Shown piece after piece: positions 47,291-59,861 of a stretch of DNA of 64,000 nucleotides. Position numbers and translations under genes: made by a program. Positions within the stretch are counted from its first letter, which is position 1; every line of letters starts with the position of its first letter. The notes below the pieces were generated by a model. The model worked only from the letters and a program-made list of their open reading frames with translations, searched no databases and had not been told where the DNA came from. The DNA is from Neurospora tetraspora (lineage: Eukaryota; Ascomycota; Sordariomycetes; Sordariales; Sordariaceae), in the NCBI RefSeq assembly GCF_033439725.1, contig NW_026944385.1:3815001-3879000 (forward strand), read 5' to 3'.

Positions 47291-49367
47291 TTACTAATAA
47301 ATTAATAAGGTAATAGAAATCAGGTTTCACTGCCTAAATCCTAATCTGCCTAATTAAATTAGCCTTTAAAGATAGCGAAATCTATAGATCTACCCGCTTC
47401 GGGTAAGTATATTTAATTCCTATCAATAGAATGACCCTACTTATTTATCGTATTATATATTAAATCGTTATTTCAATTATAATATTACTTTTCTAATAAA
47501 TAATTACGCTTTTATAATTAAATTACAATAAAATCGCGCTTCTATTATTCTCTAAATTATCGATCCTACTCAACCCTATCTTTATTATAAACTTCAATTA
47601 CATACCCTAACTACTCTTAATCGATAAACGTACTCTCTTTTAAATATTATAAAAACTTTTTATAAACCTCGCTATTCTCGTCGTATTATATATAATACTC
47701 TAAATCTCTATTATAAAAGAAAATAATATAAATTTAATCTATATAAAATAATTTATTACCTTCAATTAATATAATAAACTAGTAAATATAACCGGAGCTA
47801 TTTTAAATAAGTATTATAGGCTATCCGTTTAAGATTTTAATTACTAATTCCAAAATTGGAATTAATATTTTAAATCGTAGGGTAGACAGTTACTACACAT
47901 TTTACTAATTTAACCAATCCCGCTAGTTCTTAGTAAATTTCTTCTACTTCGAAAATTCTAGGAAAATCCTACTTAATTATTAGAAAATAGCTAGGTTCTA
48001 TATAGAATTTTCCAAGCGGGTAGGGTTTTTGATTAACATTCGTAATTTATCAACGTTAAAGAAATCGTCTACGGCCTTAAAAGTCCTCCGCGCTTCTAAA
48101 AATGAATTATTATTTATAAACACTTTATATCCTTTACAACTTATAATACTAGGACGGTCGTTAAGGGTAATAATAGAATATAATACGGCATCCTTAAACT
48201 AAATACCGTCGCGACCTATAAAATAATAATTTTTATTAGAACGATAACTAATAATATAAATAAAATATATTATTATATATACCCAATTATTAGCATAGAA
48301 GCTACCTTAATAGTACTTCTTATTAAAGTTTTTAAATTATTTAAAGCGGAAGTCGCTAAATTAATTAACGCCAGTCCGAAACGTTTTAAAATAAGTAAAA
48401 TATATAGCCTAAAACGTAACCGTTATATAAATCTTTCAGTTATATGCCAGTAATTATTACTATTTAATTAAACTCTTTAAATTGTTAATACAAATAGTAT
48501 ATAGGATATACATTGAATTATCTTAGTAAATTATTACCATTAGGATATATCTATATTAAGAGTTTATAAAATATATAGAAAATTATTTTAATATATTTAT
48601 CTAATTATCGAACGTAGCACCCGTTTAAATATTTTCGCCGATATTATATAATATTTTTAAATAAATAAAAGGACTACAAATTATTACTATTAGAAATAAT
48701 TTAGTAAATTAATATAAAAAAGAAAATATTATTTCTCTATAGGGAAAGTGCGAATAAAGTTTTAATACGAAAGGTACGTATATTCGTATTCGGTATACTC
48801 CTAAAAGGTACGTATATTAGTATATTCTAAAATACTAACGATAATTTTAATTTTGTAAAGAGCTTTTGCCTTTAATTTAAAAGTAATAATCTATTTAGGC
48901 AATATAGACTTTACAAATAATAGTAATTCCTCTCGTCAGAATTTTTTATTAATAAACGTAAGTTTAATAAGGACGATTTCATATATGTTATTTCCTTCGT
49001 AATATTTAGGGTTTTTACTAATAAATTTAATTTATTATTCGATATTCTTAACGTTATAATATTTAGTATAGAGTGGGTACTTTTTAACAATTATTATATT
49101 TTCGTAATTATTATTAATATATTTCTTCGTTTTACTATTCTTATTTAAACAACATTAAAATAATTTAAAGTAATATAAGTAAAATAGTATAGCGAAGTCG
49201 GTCCCGTCGAAGAAGGTTAGGTTAGGTATTAGGTTAAAAATTTTAATTATATTAATTCGTTTAGACCGGACCTAATCCGCCTAGCCGCTCCGATCGATAT
49301 CCGAATTAGAATTACTTATAATTATATTATTTCTCCGCGTAGAAACCTTATTATTTAACTATAATTA

Positions 49368-49740
49368 TTAATGTACTTATATAGTAAGATAAGGTATTAA
49401 TTAACGATTTCTAATAAATTATTTTTATAGGGGAATTTAAAGGGAAGGCGCGAATTATAAGAAGGAAGAAGAAGGATAAGAAAGAACGACCGGGGGAAGG
49501 TTTTATACTTTATATATATAAGCCCTATTTAATTTATAATCGTAAATCTACTTATATAGTAAGATAGGGTATTAATTAGCGATTTCTAATAAATTATTTC
49601 TTTATAGGCAATTTAAAGGGTAGGCGCGAATTGTAAGAAGGAAGAAGAAAAAGAATAGGAAGGAATAACTGGGGGGGGGGGGCTTTTTATACCTTACGTA
49701 TATAAATTTATTTCGAAAGTAAATACTTTAGGATATTAAT
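49368..49740. repeat. Two-copy tandem repeat, about 184-bp unit
   Basis: ACTTATATAGTAAGATAGGG, GCGATTTCTAATAAATTATT, AAGGCGCGAATTGTAAGAAG and a G-run followed by CTTTTTATA recur in the same order in two adjacent units. The second ends in a G12 tract (49671-49682). Confidence 0.85.
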
Positions 49741-49849
49741 TAAATTGGATTTCCCTATAGAGAAAGAATATATTATAATTAATAATTTACGTAGGGCGTT
49801 TTAGGGATTTAATAAAGGCTTTTTATTTTCCTTATATTTATCTATCTTT

Positions 49850-50175
49850 TACATTTATTAATTATTATAATATTATGAATAATAAGTATTCGTTAATTAT
49901 AATTATTATAATATCCCCGGTTATATAAGGGCGGGATTAACCGTATATAGGGAGGGTTTTATATAGGCTAGCTTAGATTTGCCTTATAGAAAAATGATAT
50001 ATTTATATTAGAAATTTATATAAGGTATTTAAAGAATTTATTAAATATATTCATATTCTTTTTATATTTATTCATTATTTATATTTATTAATTATTATAA
50101 ATATTTTTCTATATCTCCAATTATATAAGGGCGGGATTAGCTGCGTATAAGGAAGGTTCTACGGTGGTAACCTTA
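49850..50175. repeat. Spaced direct repeat of about 130 bp
   Basis: CATTTATTAATTATTATAA, then TATATAAGGGCGGGATTA and GTATA.GGA.GGTT, appear at about 49852-49970 and 50083-50160. The order is conserved and the copies differ by transitions and length. Confidence 0.65.
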
Positions 50176-52539
50176 TAAACGTATAATTAGTATTATTTAT
50201 TATTGCTTTAAGTTCTTATATAAACCTATAATTTTATATAGTATATTATTTAACCAAAGTAAATTATTTGTAGGGGGGTATACAAATCGCATTAATAATT
50301 GAGATAAATACTTTCTACTTTTAAAATTTACCCCCCTTTATTAATTTAAATAATTTTATTTATATTTGGGCGGCTTTTTTTTATACTTTAGTATTTATAG
50401 TTTTTACGTTAGCCGTTTCTTTATATATATTAATAATTTCTTTTTATACTTTAGTATTTATAGTTTCCATTTTTATTTGCTTCGTACAGGTATTTTCGAA
50501 TTCGAAGGCGCGCACTAATTCTCTATCTCTTTCCTCGGCCTATACTTCTCTTACCCTTTAGGCCGATATTTATAACTACGGGGTAAACGTTTAGAATAAT
50601 TAACGTCTAATATATACATTAAAATTCTAAGGGCGTTTTACGAATTTGTCCAAAATATATTTAAAATTAATTTTAAAGTAATAATATTAGAAAATATAGC
50701 CTTTCTAAGAGGTTAATAATTACTAAAGGCATAGGATAATAATATAACCGGAGAATTATTAAATATTAATTTTATTATATTTTATAAAGTAGAAATAGAA
50801 GGAAGAATTAAAGGACGAGGAGGGGTTATTAAATTAAAGAAAATTAGTACCTTCTTAATTACCTTTTCCGTTATAAACGTACTATCCCTCTTCCGTTTAT
50901 TTATATTAAATTAACTATTAATATATCGGATATATTATTAATTTATTATTAATTTACTATTTACCCTCGTTATATTATAATTTCATTAATTTATTAATAA
51001 ATTGGTTTGATACCCAAATTTAATATTATATTTTGTCCAAGGTTATTCGTATACTACAAAATAGCGATTAAATCTTATATTTCTACTAATAAATTAATTA
51101 TAATATATTAGTAATGAATTTTAAATATATTGGTAATGAACTTTTATTAATAATTTACGCGTAAATATAAGGAAGTAGCAATATAAACCGATCGTTCTAA
51201 TAGTAGGATTACTAATATAATATTTTGACCGTATTAATATTTAATCGAAGTATATCTTATATTTCTTAGTTTATATTAGAATAAACGTGGTTGTATTTAG
51301 CGCGAATAGTTAGGATACTTTTATTCTAAACCTAATTCCGAACTTCTTCCCGCGATTTACTTATAGAATAATTAATTAGGGCTCTATTTAGGATCTATCC
51401 TAAATAGATCCAAAAATAATTATAAATAATTTTCAATTTACGTTTTAAATAGTAGTAAAATTACGTATATTTACTAAGGGTTAAATATATAAATAACCCT
51501 TCTATTTATTAGTAAAATTAAAGATTATTCTTTACGTACCTTTTAATACTACGTTTAAAATAAAAATGATAGAAATATATTATATAGCGAACGAAATATA
51601 TAGCCTTATAGGAGTAGGGATCCATTTCAAAAATATATACCGAAAAGCCTATATCGATTAATTAAGGAATTAATAAAAATATATTATAAAAGGATTTTAG
51701 AATAAAATAACATACCTATAACTATCTTAAAATCTTAATTTATAATAATACTATAAAGACCTTCTCCAAATAATTCCCGCTATTTAATTATATATCTACA
51801 ATTAACTTGAAAGATTTTAAATATTATTTTAAAAGTAAGGGTATATATCTTCGGCAAATCGGTATTAGTAAGGATTCAGATAAGAGGGATAAATATCAGA
51901 ATTAGAAATCTATCGGAAATAAATTCGGGATAAATTAATAATTTATATCGTTTTAATTATTCTAAGTAGAAGCCTTAAATAACCTCTTTATTCTCTATAC
52001 CAGAAAAATACTTATAATTTATATCCAATTCGAAGGATCTAACAAAACCTTTATAAAAGAATTTTACCTATTCTTTAAAGAAATAAATAATTATAAAATT
52101 AATCCTATCGTTAAAGACCTTTTAAATATACTATTAAAAAATCAATAATTTATTCCTAATAAATCCCGGATATATAAATTTATACAAGTATTTAAATTTT
52201 AGTATTTTAATCAATATTCTTATATTATAATTTCAAGGTTCGAAGTTCCTAAAGGCTAAATAAAAGCGTAATACTTTTTAGTTACTAATTGAACTTTATT
52301 AATATTATTAAAATTCGTATAGATTTAGTTAATAATATTGGTACTATATTCGTTAAGGAATTGAATAAAGTAGGGGTTACGGATTAAAATTACTAAATTG
52401 TAAATTAATTTTTAATTTATCCCTAATTTATTAACAATATATTCCGGATTTATTTACTCTAAATTATATTAAAATTTCTTACCTTCTCTAATACCCGTAT
52501 TAAATTAATAATAATCTATTTAAGGGTTTTATTAAGAGA

Positions 52540-52555
52540 GGGGGGGGGGGGGGGG
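52540..52555. repeat. G16 homopolymer
   Basis: A run of sixteen G stands in AT-rich sequence, followed by TAGGTAGGTA. It is prone to length error in sequencing. Confidence 0.9.
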
Positions 52556-54019
52556 TAGGTAGGTATATTGATTATAGGAAATTATAATAATATATAGGAT
52601 AGTTTGAATATCGATTAAAATATAAAAGTTAATAGTAATATTATAATTTCGAATTTTAATAATATTATAACCTTAAATATAATCGGTTTCTAATTTATCG
52701 ATAATGAACTTTTAATAAATCCTAAATATATTAAACAAAGATCTATTTAGTACAACGCATCCTTTTTATTAATATAGTATTCGTTTTAGCATATATTTTA
52801 ATATATAATAATTTGGGTATAAAGTCCCTTAAATACCCTTTAATAATTAATTTAACATATAACTAATATTAATTAAGATTATTAGGAAGGTTAGTAAAAA
52901 AAGTGTATTTTCTCTCCCGGCTTTAAATTCTAATACTTTAACCAATAGCAATTATAACCGGTAATTATTTAAATAAAAATAAGTTTTAAATTTAACGCTA
53001 ATTATTAAGGATATATTTTAAATAGAAATATACTTTATTTATATATTAAACGAATTTATATAATGATTTTGATTCTTTATAACCCTATATCTCCTAACGC
53101 GTCTTAGTCGCTTATATTTAACTAATTATTAAAATAGTATTAATAGAAAATAATTATTTTTAATTAGGTTAAAGCAATATAAAAGATAATTTAGGGATAA
53201 ATTAAGGATGAATCCGTACTTAATAACTCGCTTAATTAAAGAGACTTTATTTTATCAGAAGCGGATTTTAAATAAAAGGTTTATAACCTCTTTATCAATT
53301 ATAGTAGTAGATCCTTATTAGTACGCCTACTAAATTCGCGGGTTTAAATATTTATAACATTTAATATTAATATATTTATAAATAGTATAATAGTATAGCA
53401 TTATTTAGGTAATTAGACGAAGTATCCTTAATAAATATTTTCTTTACTATATAATATTAGATTTATAATATTATAAATTAATTAGGGATTAATCTTACAT
53501 ATATTGCTAACTTATTTCGGACTACTCTACTTTATATACTTCGTCCTACGGGGCCTTAATTTAGGCTTCGGTTAAATCCTTAATATTTACGACGTAGGCT
53601 ACGCTAAGAATAGAAAATTTAGAGTATTTTAAAATAATTATAATATAATATATCGTTTAAACGAAATTAGAATATTAATTAATACTATCGAATAAAATAA
53701 ATATTAGGTTTATAATTTCAACTTTTATATAAATAATATTATTATATTATCGATTAATAAGAAATATATTTAGGATATATTAATAATATATTAACTATAC
53801 TTATTAGGAAGTTGATAAATATTAAAATATTAGGAGGGGTTATATCTTTTAAATCCTCCAACTTATTAAATTCGGCCGCTATACTAGCTACTTATTGTAA
53901 TTCGAATATAATTAACATTTATTAAATACTTTATTATTCTATTTAACTAAGCCGAGCCTAGTAATAATAATTAAGGTATCGGCGGTAGTAATAGTATTAA
54001 TACTTATTTTAATTTGAGT

Positions 54020-54086
54020 AGGATAAATTAGGGATAAATTAGGGATGAATTAAGGATGAATTAAGGATAAATTAGGGATGAATTAC
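54020..54086. repeat. 11-bp tandem repeat, six units (GGGATAAATTA)
   Basis: Units GGATAAATTAG, GGATAAATTAG, GGATGAATTAA and so on run head to tail just inside the right island border. The same motif occurs three times in a row near 23857-23887 and singly elsewhere in the island. Confidence 0.85.
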
Positions 54087-54171
54087 GGAGGTATTCGGAT
54101 TAAGATCGTTCGGACTTGAGGTATTCGTACTCGTACGCAAATTTCGTTTATTAAGGATCAAAAATGCGAAT

Positions 54172-54303
54172 AAGGTTATTTCTCTACGGGGAAACTTTGG
54201 ACGAGCGAGTGAGGTTGTTTCTCTACGGAGGAACTTTAGGCGAGCGAGTGAAGTTATTTCTCTACGGGGGAACTTTGGGAACGTATATTGTATATACGAC
54301 TTA
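54172..54303 (+). repeat. Right inverted terminus: three 39-bp-type units
   Basis: Three units of TTATTTCTCTACGGGGGAACTTTGG-type sequence, with GCGAGCGAGTGA spacers, end in GTATATACGAC. In reverse complement they match 21826-21940. The distance to the membrane-protein stop codon is about 15 bp. Confidence 0.85.
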
Positions 54304-54318
54304 TTAAAGGGGTAAGGG

Positions 54319-56173
54319 TCAGCTAAGAGATTTTTCATAGTGTGGGGTCGGTCTTGGCGTATCTACTTGGGTCAGGAAGCTTTGGGTATGGGGTCGGGTC
54401 ATATGAGTACTTCCTTCTCCTGCTGGTAGTATCTCGACCTTCATATACTTCTGTGTTTCTTCCTCAAGCCGGAATTTTATATTCGTTTCATCCTTCTTCT
54501 TCTTTTCTTCCTTGTGTGCTCTGAATTCCTCCGCCATAAACTTCTCCAGCTCCGGCATCATGGCCGGCAAGCAAAATGGTGTTTGCCCTACTTCTTCCGT
54601 CCATGATGTTGTTGTCGCTGGTGAGACTGGTGGTAGCTCTTCGGCGTCTCTGTTTCTCTTCTGTTCCTCCAACTGTTGGTTCTGTTCTTGATGGTGCTGT
54701 TGTTGTTGTTGTTGTTGCCATTCTCGCTCCCGCTCCTCCTTATCCCTCCTCACCTCCTTCTCCTTCTCACTCACACCGACGACATACCCCTTCTTCTCCT
54801 TCTTTTCATCAAGCATAACCTTCTTTGAGTCCGCCTTCTCATTCAACATGATCACCTCCTTCACATCCGCCTCAGCAAACAAATCATCCATCTTCTCCTT
54901 AATCTCCCCACCATCCCCGTCCATCTCGCACCTGACCTGCCCGTCGATCTCGTAGTGGCCCGTATCGTCGCCCATCTCATGTCGGCGGTACCAACCTCCA
55001 TCCAGCTCGTGTACGGCGTTCGGATCGCCGCTCTTCACAAAATCCGAACCGGGAGCGTACGCCTCGGTCATGGTCGACTCTGTCCTCGCTCCCTTTCGTT
55101 GTCGTTGCTCTTGTTCTCGCTGTCGCTTCCTGATTCGACGCCGTCGGACAAGGAAAAAACCTGCTCCGCCGGCTAAGAGGGTGAAGGCTCCGACTATGCC
55201 TATGGCGATGCCGATTACTGCTCCTGTGGAGATTGCTTTGTCTTTCTTGCCTGCTGCTGCTGGTTGCTGAGCGTTTCCTCCTGGGTTGGAGGAAGAAGAA
55301 GAAGAAGAAAAAGTGGCTGGGGTGCTGATGGATGAAGATCCTGCTGCTTGGCCGTTGTTGTCGGTTGGTGTGGTGGTGGTTGATTCCAGGGGGACGTAAG
55401 CCGGGTTGGTGGCTATATAGTTTCCTCGTTAGCTACCCTCTTTTCCCACTTTTTCACTTTCAACTTATCACACGAGAAGGCTTATCGACGCGGCGGGACT
55501 TACAAGGCGCAGCATCCTTATTACAATCAATCAACATCTCACACACATTCCCATCCCCATTCAAATCATACGCAAACCCCGTCTTCGCTCTCTGCCAACA
55601 ACTAAACTCGCCATACCCATTATTGCCCTTGCCCACGTAATCGTCCTCAGCGACGTGGTACCCAATCACCGCCTTAAAGGTCACACCCGTGTCCGCCCAC
55701 GTCGCCGACGTCGTGTCGTTGTACCACCCCGCCGTCGTGTTGAATGCCGTGTCCACGGTCCCCACGCCCCCCGTCGGTAACCCGCTGACTTGGGCGCTGT
55801 AGTAGGCCATTTGCGATGAGCGGATCCCGCTGGCCGAGATGCAGTCGCAGAGGATGACGTGTTCTGTGGTGCTTCGCTTTTTTGGTGGTGCTGCTTGGTG
55901 GTTGATGATGAGAGGCAGGTTCAGACTCCGAGTACCGCCGGCCGGGAAGACGCCCCCGTCGCCGTTGCCGTCGCCACCGCGGCGGACGGCATTGATGCTA
56001 GCCGAGGCGACACATGTCGAGTAGAAGAGCGCTACCAGGGAGAGGTACCAGGCAATTCGGAAGATAACGGTGGTAACGGAGACGGAGACGGAGGCGGAGG
56101 CGGAGAAAGGCGCGGCAACGGTTCGGGCGGGAATCATGTTTCCTTTTGATTCTTTCGACTTTTTCCTTTTCAA
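54319..56173 (-). CDS. Single-pass membrane protein with Ser/Thr-rich stalk, two exons
   Basis: Exons are 56173-55504 and 55412-54319 across a 91-nt GT..AG intron, giving 587 residues. Residues 35-58 form a signal sequence (IAWYLSLVALFYSTCVASA); a second ATG 12 codons in (56137) would give a more usual short n-region. The ectodomain, about 60-225, has paired Cys (CDC, SCW, VCEMLIDC), N-glycosylation sequons in NTTAGWYNDT, and a conserved-looking HVILCDCISASGIRSSQMAY block I cannot name. A Ser/Thr-rich linker leads to a transmembrane helix at about 286-312 and an immediate RRRRIRKR stop-transfer. The roughly 265-residue cytoplasmic tail is charged, with a Gln run. The topology resembles fungal wall-stress sensors, but no WSC domain is seen, so function is open. 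Confidence 0.8.
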
Positions 56174-58144
56174 CCGGACGAGCCACCGACTTGCCTGCGT
56201 GCACGCACACCCCTAGAAGAGCGAAAGCGCCGAAGCGTCGCAGTCGCAGTCCAAATCGTAATCGCACCCGAGCACAAGTTGTGTATGAGCCGCTCGTGAA
56301 GCCAGACCGAGCGACTTCCAATAGCTACACGAGAATCGGCGAAATGATAATGAATAGTCTGCCAAGTAAAATATGACGGAGGATCCCTAGCACTTGGTGA
56401 GTGTATTGAATGGACGTTCGATTTTCCTGATTGACCGCAATGGGGGAGGTGAGGTGAGGTGGAGCACCTCAATCTCAGAAGGTCTCAAGTTTCTCTCCCA
56501 GGAGCCGTAACGGGCGCATATTTTTTTAGTTTATGGCGCTATTCCCAAATCCGGGAAGGGGAGCCGTTGACTTCCCCGGTGTTGTTGTCGTCGTAGCCGT
56601 TGTCGTTTTTGCATCACCAGTTTCCCAAAAAGTGAAGGTTAAAAGGACCCTGGACCTCGGGACGGGAAGCAGATCATTGCTTGCTTTTCGCTTTTTTGGT
56701 GTTGTGGATGAATGAAGGAAGGGCGTTACGGTCCCATATTGAGGGAGGCTTTTGACAAGCGAGGTCTGGCTGGCTCTATTGGAGCACCAAATGAAAATTG
56801 CCGTCGGCGTTCCAGCCGAAAGACACAAGATGGTCTGGGATGGATGGACGGGATGGATGGATGGATGGAAGTGGCCGTATGGGGACAAGATAGCGAGATG
56901 CATAAAATACATAGATTTGTCTTGGGTTGAAGGCTGGGAATTGTAAAAGTGGTGTGCTTCACTAACGAGTGCCGCAGTATTTCTCTTACAAATTTGTTAG
57001 TGTTCAATTGGCCAGACCATGGCCCAGAAACGAGACATCACTCTGCAATGCAACAGTGTGCTGACGGCCATCTTGACAATTCCCCAATCATCGTAACGGG
57101 TCTACAGATTCTGGGCTCGGCAATAATTGTCCGATGACTTGCCTTAGTCTCTGTTCCGGTCCGTTACACTCAACCTTCCGGAGGCTGCGGCTCTGGTTGG
57201 TGAAAACATGGGGAGACTGGCATGATGGGGGTTCGGGGAGTCCTGATGCCTTCCACTTCGGGAGGAGCTGATGTATTAAACGACGCAGACTGGACATGAG
57301 GTGCATCAAGACGGTGTGACCGGCTGTGAAGGTACACTCGAGCCGAAAACACACCGGGTGATACTTGGAGATTTTGTGTCTTGGGCGTGAAAAGGCGGGA
57401 TGCCCAGGTCGCCATGGCCGAACTATTCTCACTTCTCGGGGAGATGTCACAGTCTCCATCACTTCTCACCAGTCGATATCTCGAACGCCCAGGCAGCACC
57501 ACGAGAAGATTCCGGTAGGTGGCCGCATGCTCTAAACATTATGACCTTATTAACCCAACCCTTATGAAATTCTCAGTCAGGTTCGAGGTCAGTCATTGTT
57601 ATCTCTGATTGAAAAGCTTCGGCATTGCGGCAAACTTAAGACTGCTGGCCCACCGGAATGCCGTTTCACACCATTCTCATATATCACCATGCATGTAACG
57701 CCGCCACATGTTGGTCGCTTACTCACAACCATGGCCTTCGGGATCTTTCTGACCGCGGTCTTTCGATAACAAAAGTCCAGCCCTATGGGATAAATATGAT
57801 CGATGCTGTGGAGAGGCGTAGTACGTGGAATGACTTGAAGCATATCCAAACCGTCGGTATATCCGAGAGCCTTGATTGAACACGGGCGCCTGGGATCGCT
57901 TTGCAACGGTTGCTTTAAAGCCTCCCATTACGGCACATGTGGTTCCAGGTAACCTCAGACCCAAGTGGCCGGTACTCGGCATCTCCTCAATCGGCACTCA
58001 GGCTCTGGAACGCGGCCGTAGATGCTCGCATCCGTTATCCGTATCGACGGCTTATCTCTGCTACCATAAGCTTCACTCTTCATCTTTTCGCGTCGAAGGG
58101 AGAGGCACGGCCCGATATTTCACTTCATAGCTTGACACTGGAGG
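56174..58144. other. Intergenic, membrane-protein promoter and RING 3' flank
   Basis: The 2-kb GC-balanced stretch has no supported gene. The many open frames overlap on both strands with no domain or splice logic. TGGATGGA-type tandem repeats lie at 56838-56866. Confidence 0.45.
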
Positions 58145-59450
58145 TCAGCCTGGCCCTTGGCGGTCACTTTCTGAGTGTCCATCCCGTCTGGGACTCCTGT
58201 CAAAGTCTCTGCGCCTCCATATCCTATCATGGCCGGTTTGCCGATGGTGAATATCGCGTTCTGGCCATCTTGGGGTCTGACTCCTCCTCTCGGATCCAGA
58301 TGCATGCCGCCTAGTGTCATCTTCCCCTTCACCCTCCACGTCTAAAGACTCTTGCGCCTTCCGTTTTCTGCTGGTTTCCCCTGTGCTTGAAATTTCAGGG
58401 TATTTAACTTCCTTATCCCACGCTACGAGCGAATGCGCCGGACTTCTCAGCCAGCTCCTCAGTTCATGCAGAAACAAGCGTGCATGGTCCCGTCCTAGGA
58501 AATCAGCCAGCATATCTTCTGCCTGGCCGGCGCTGCCCTGTATGTCGACCGTTTTGAGTATGGCAATAATGTACTCGAGGAGGAATTCGGCATTGTTTCG
58601 ACGGCGGGTCAGTTCGCGTTCGGAGGCGCTGCTTGTACTGCCACTGAGGCCAGCAGCTGGCTCGGGGTCGGAGAGAAAGGCAAAAACTTGTAGCTCGCGT
58701 CGTATCCAGAGACGAGCACGAGTTATTAGGTGTGGTGTAGTGGCGAACTGTTCAGGCGTTGGGGTTGGTTTGTAACCAGAAATGCGGTTTGAGCCGACGT
58801 CTACAAACATTAGTCTCTGACCAAGCATCATTGTTCGATGAAACAACGTACGTAAGGAATATAGCTGGTGCCTGTATATGTGTCTGCGGCGTTCTATAGC
58901 TTCGCCTGGGGTGGGCGTGCTATGAGTATTCGCGTCGCGATCTCGTCGTCGGCGCTGGTCGTTACGTCGCTGCCGAAGGAGGTTTGATAGTGCCGGGTTG
59001 CCCGACTGGTTCCCATTTCCTCTGTTCTCATCCTTATCGCGTGGCCTCGGGGCGTTAGGTACTCGGTAGAAGCTCTCGTTCGAGGTCGAGTCGACGTATC
59101 GGACCTTGTAGATGGCTGCCTTGCATAGTGGGCAGTTTGGATGTTCTTGAAGCCTATGTATGTCCCTTTGTTAGCCCAGCGAAGCATATTGCAACTCGAG
59201 ATTGAAAGACATACCAGCTCACAAGACATACAAAGTCAAAATGGGAATGCCCGCATGGCATAGCAGTGCAAGGTTCTGATATGGAATCAAGGCAGATGAC
59301 ACAGCAGTCGTCTGCCTCGGCTACCTCGTCGTTCCCGCCGTCGCCATCTTTCTCGTTGGCGGCACTCGCCCGTCGCGTTGCTGTGATCTCCTGGAGGGTT
59401 GTTTGCAGAACTTGGGCCTGAATGTCGAGAGCCTCGTCGGTTGCTTCCAT
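58145..59450 (-). CDS. RING-finger E3 ubiquitin ligase, three exons
   Basis: Exons are 59450-59215, 59153-58852 and 58800-58145. The introns are 61 and 51 nt, and the product 397 residues. The start is the first ATG after an in-frame TAG. The RING spans residues 50-89: CVIC, then CTAMPCGHSHFDFVCLVSW, then LQEHPNCPLC. Cys 50/53/66/75/86/89 and His 68 are ligands, and Asp 72 takes the usual Cys/His place, as I recall for this ascomycete family. The second intron is a multiple of three and open, so a reader could miss it. Splicing yields YSLHVGSNRISGY, a typical family junction, and CTAAT serves as branch site. After the RING come a basic region, then an alpha-helical block (RARLWIRRELQVFAFL..., LLEYIIAILKTVDI) shared by fungal relatives. 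The C-terminus is Arg-rich. Likely a ubiquitin ligase; substrate unknown. Confidence 0.85.
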
Positions 59451-59861
59451 ATGGGCTCCAAGAGTGGATGGTTTTATCGTGGACTACGTTGTTGGACAAA
59501 AGCTGTCAGTGCCGTCAGATGTTTTGGTGCAGTAAGTGCTGATGTAATACAGTGCAGCTGCCACACGCTCGACATTTTAGCGCATCTTGGGCGCGGAAGC
59601 CCCTGCCGTCAGTGGGTTCTGATGAACGGATGCCCCACTGTATGTGGTGCTTGGGTGGGGTGTAACGTACGGTAACGTAAGAGCGAAACATCAACTAAGG
59701 GAAAGATCGCGTCCTCCCATTCACTGAGACGCGCCTTGTCTGTATCTTTAATTGATTTCCGCTTTCAGTTGTTCTCGACTTTTCAACTTTGGAGAAGACA
59801 GAGCGTTTTCTATCAAGCGCCTCGAATTGCTCTTTTCTTCAAAATCAAGAGTAGCGCCATA
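59451..59861. promoter_or_regulatory. Divergent promoter region between RING gene and SLD2
   Basis: The 411 bp separate the two start codons on opposite strands. A GACGCGCC motif at 59728-59735 and an ATCGCGTC at about 59706-59713 resemble the ACGCG core bound by MBF, which controls G1/S genes in yeast. Whether they act here is inference. A pyrimidine-rich stretch precedes the SLD2 start. Confidence 0.35.

Larger units (their letters stand above)
45121..54019. other. AT-rich RIP-degraded sequence with local duplications
   Basis: This contains several short tandem or spaced duplications, listed separately, and two G homopolymers. A stop-poor plus-strand stretch at about 45900-46350 could be a former coding region, but no family was recognised. 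I see no intact gene. Confidence 0.4.
21720..54310. other. 32.6-kb AT-rich, RIP-mutated transposon nest
   Basis: Composition drops abruptly at both borders; the right one lies within about 10 bp of the stop codon of the membrane-protein gene. There are stops in every frame and long stretches made almost only of A and T. Copies of repeats differ by C-to-T and G-to-A. GC-richer patches inside coincide with short or low-copy insertions: the SINE-like element, the solo LTR, the MITE candidate, and the start of the LINE relic. Confidence 0.88.

Noticed and set aside
21720-54310. Centromere
   Set aside because: AT-rich RIP islands also form centromeres in Neurospora-like fungi, but this block is short and bounded by genes on both sides, with no evidence beyond composition.
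54488-54721. Other open frames overlapping the membrane-protein gene
   Set aside because: They are antisense or shifted shadows of the spliced two-exon gene, whose frame has signal sequence, transmembrane helix and matching splice sites.
56174-58144. Several 70-130-codon frames in the intergenic region
   Set aside because: They overlap on both strands, lack domains and do not link by introns.
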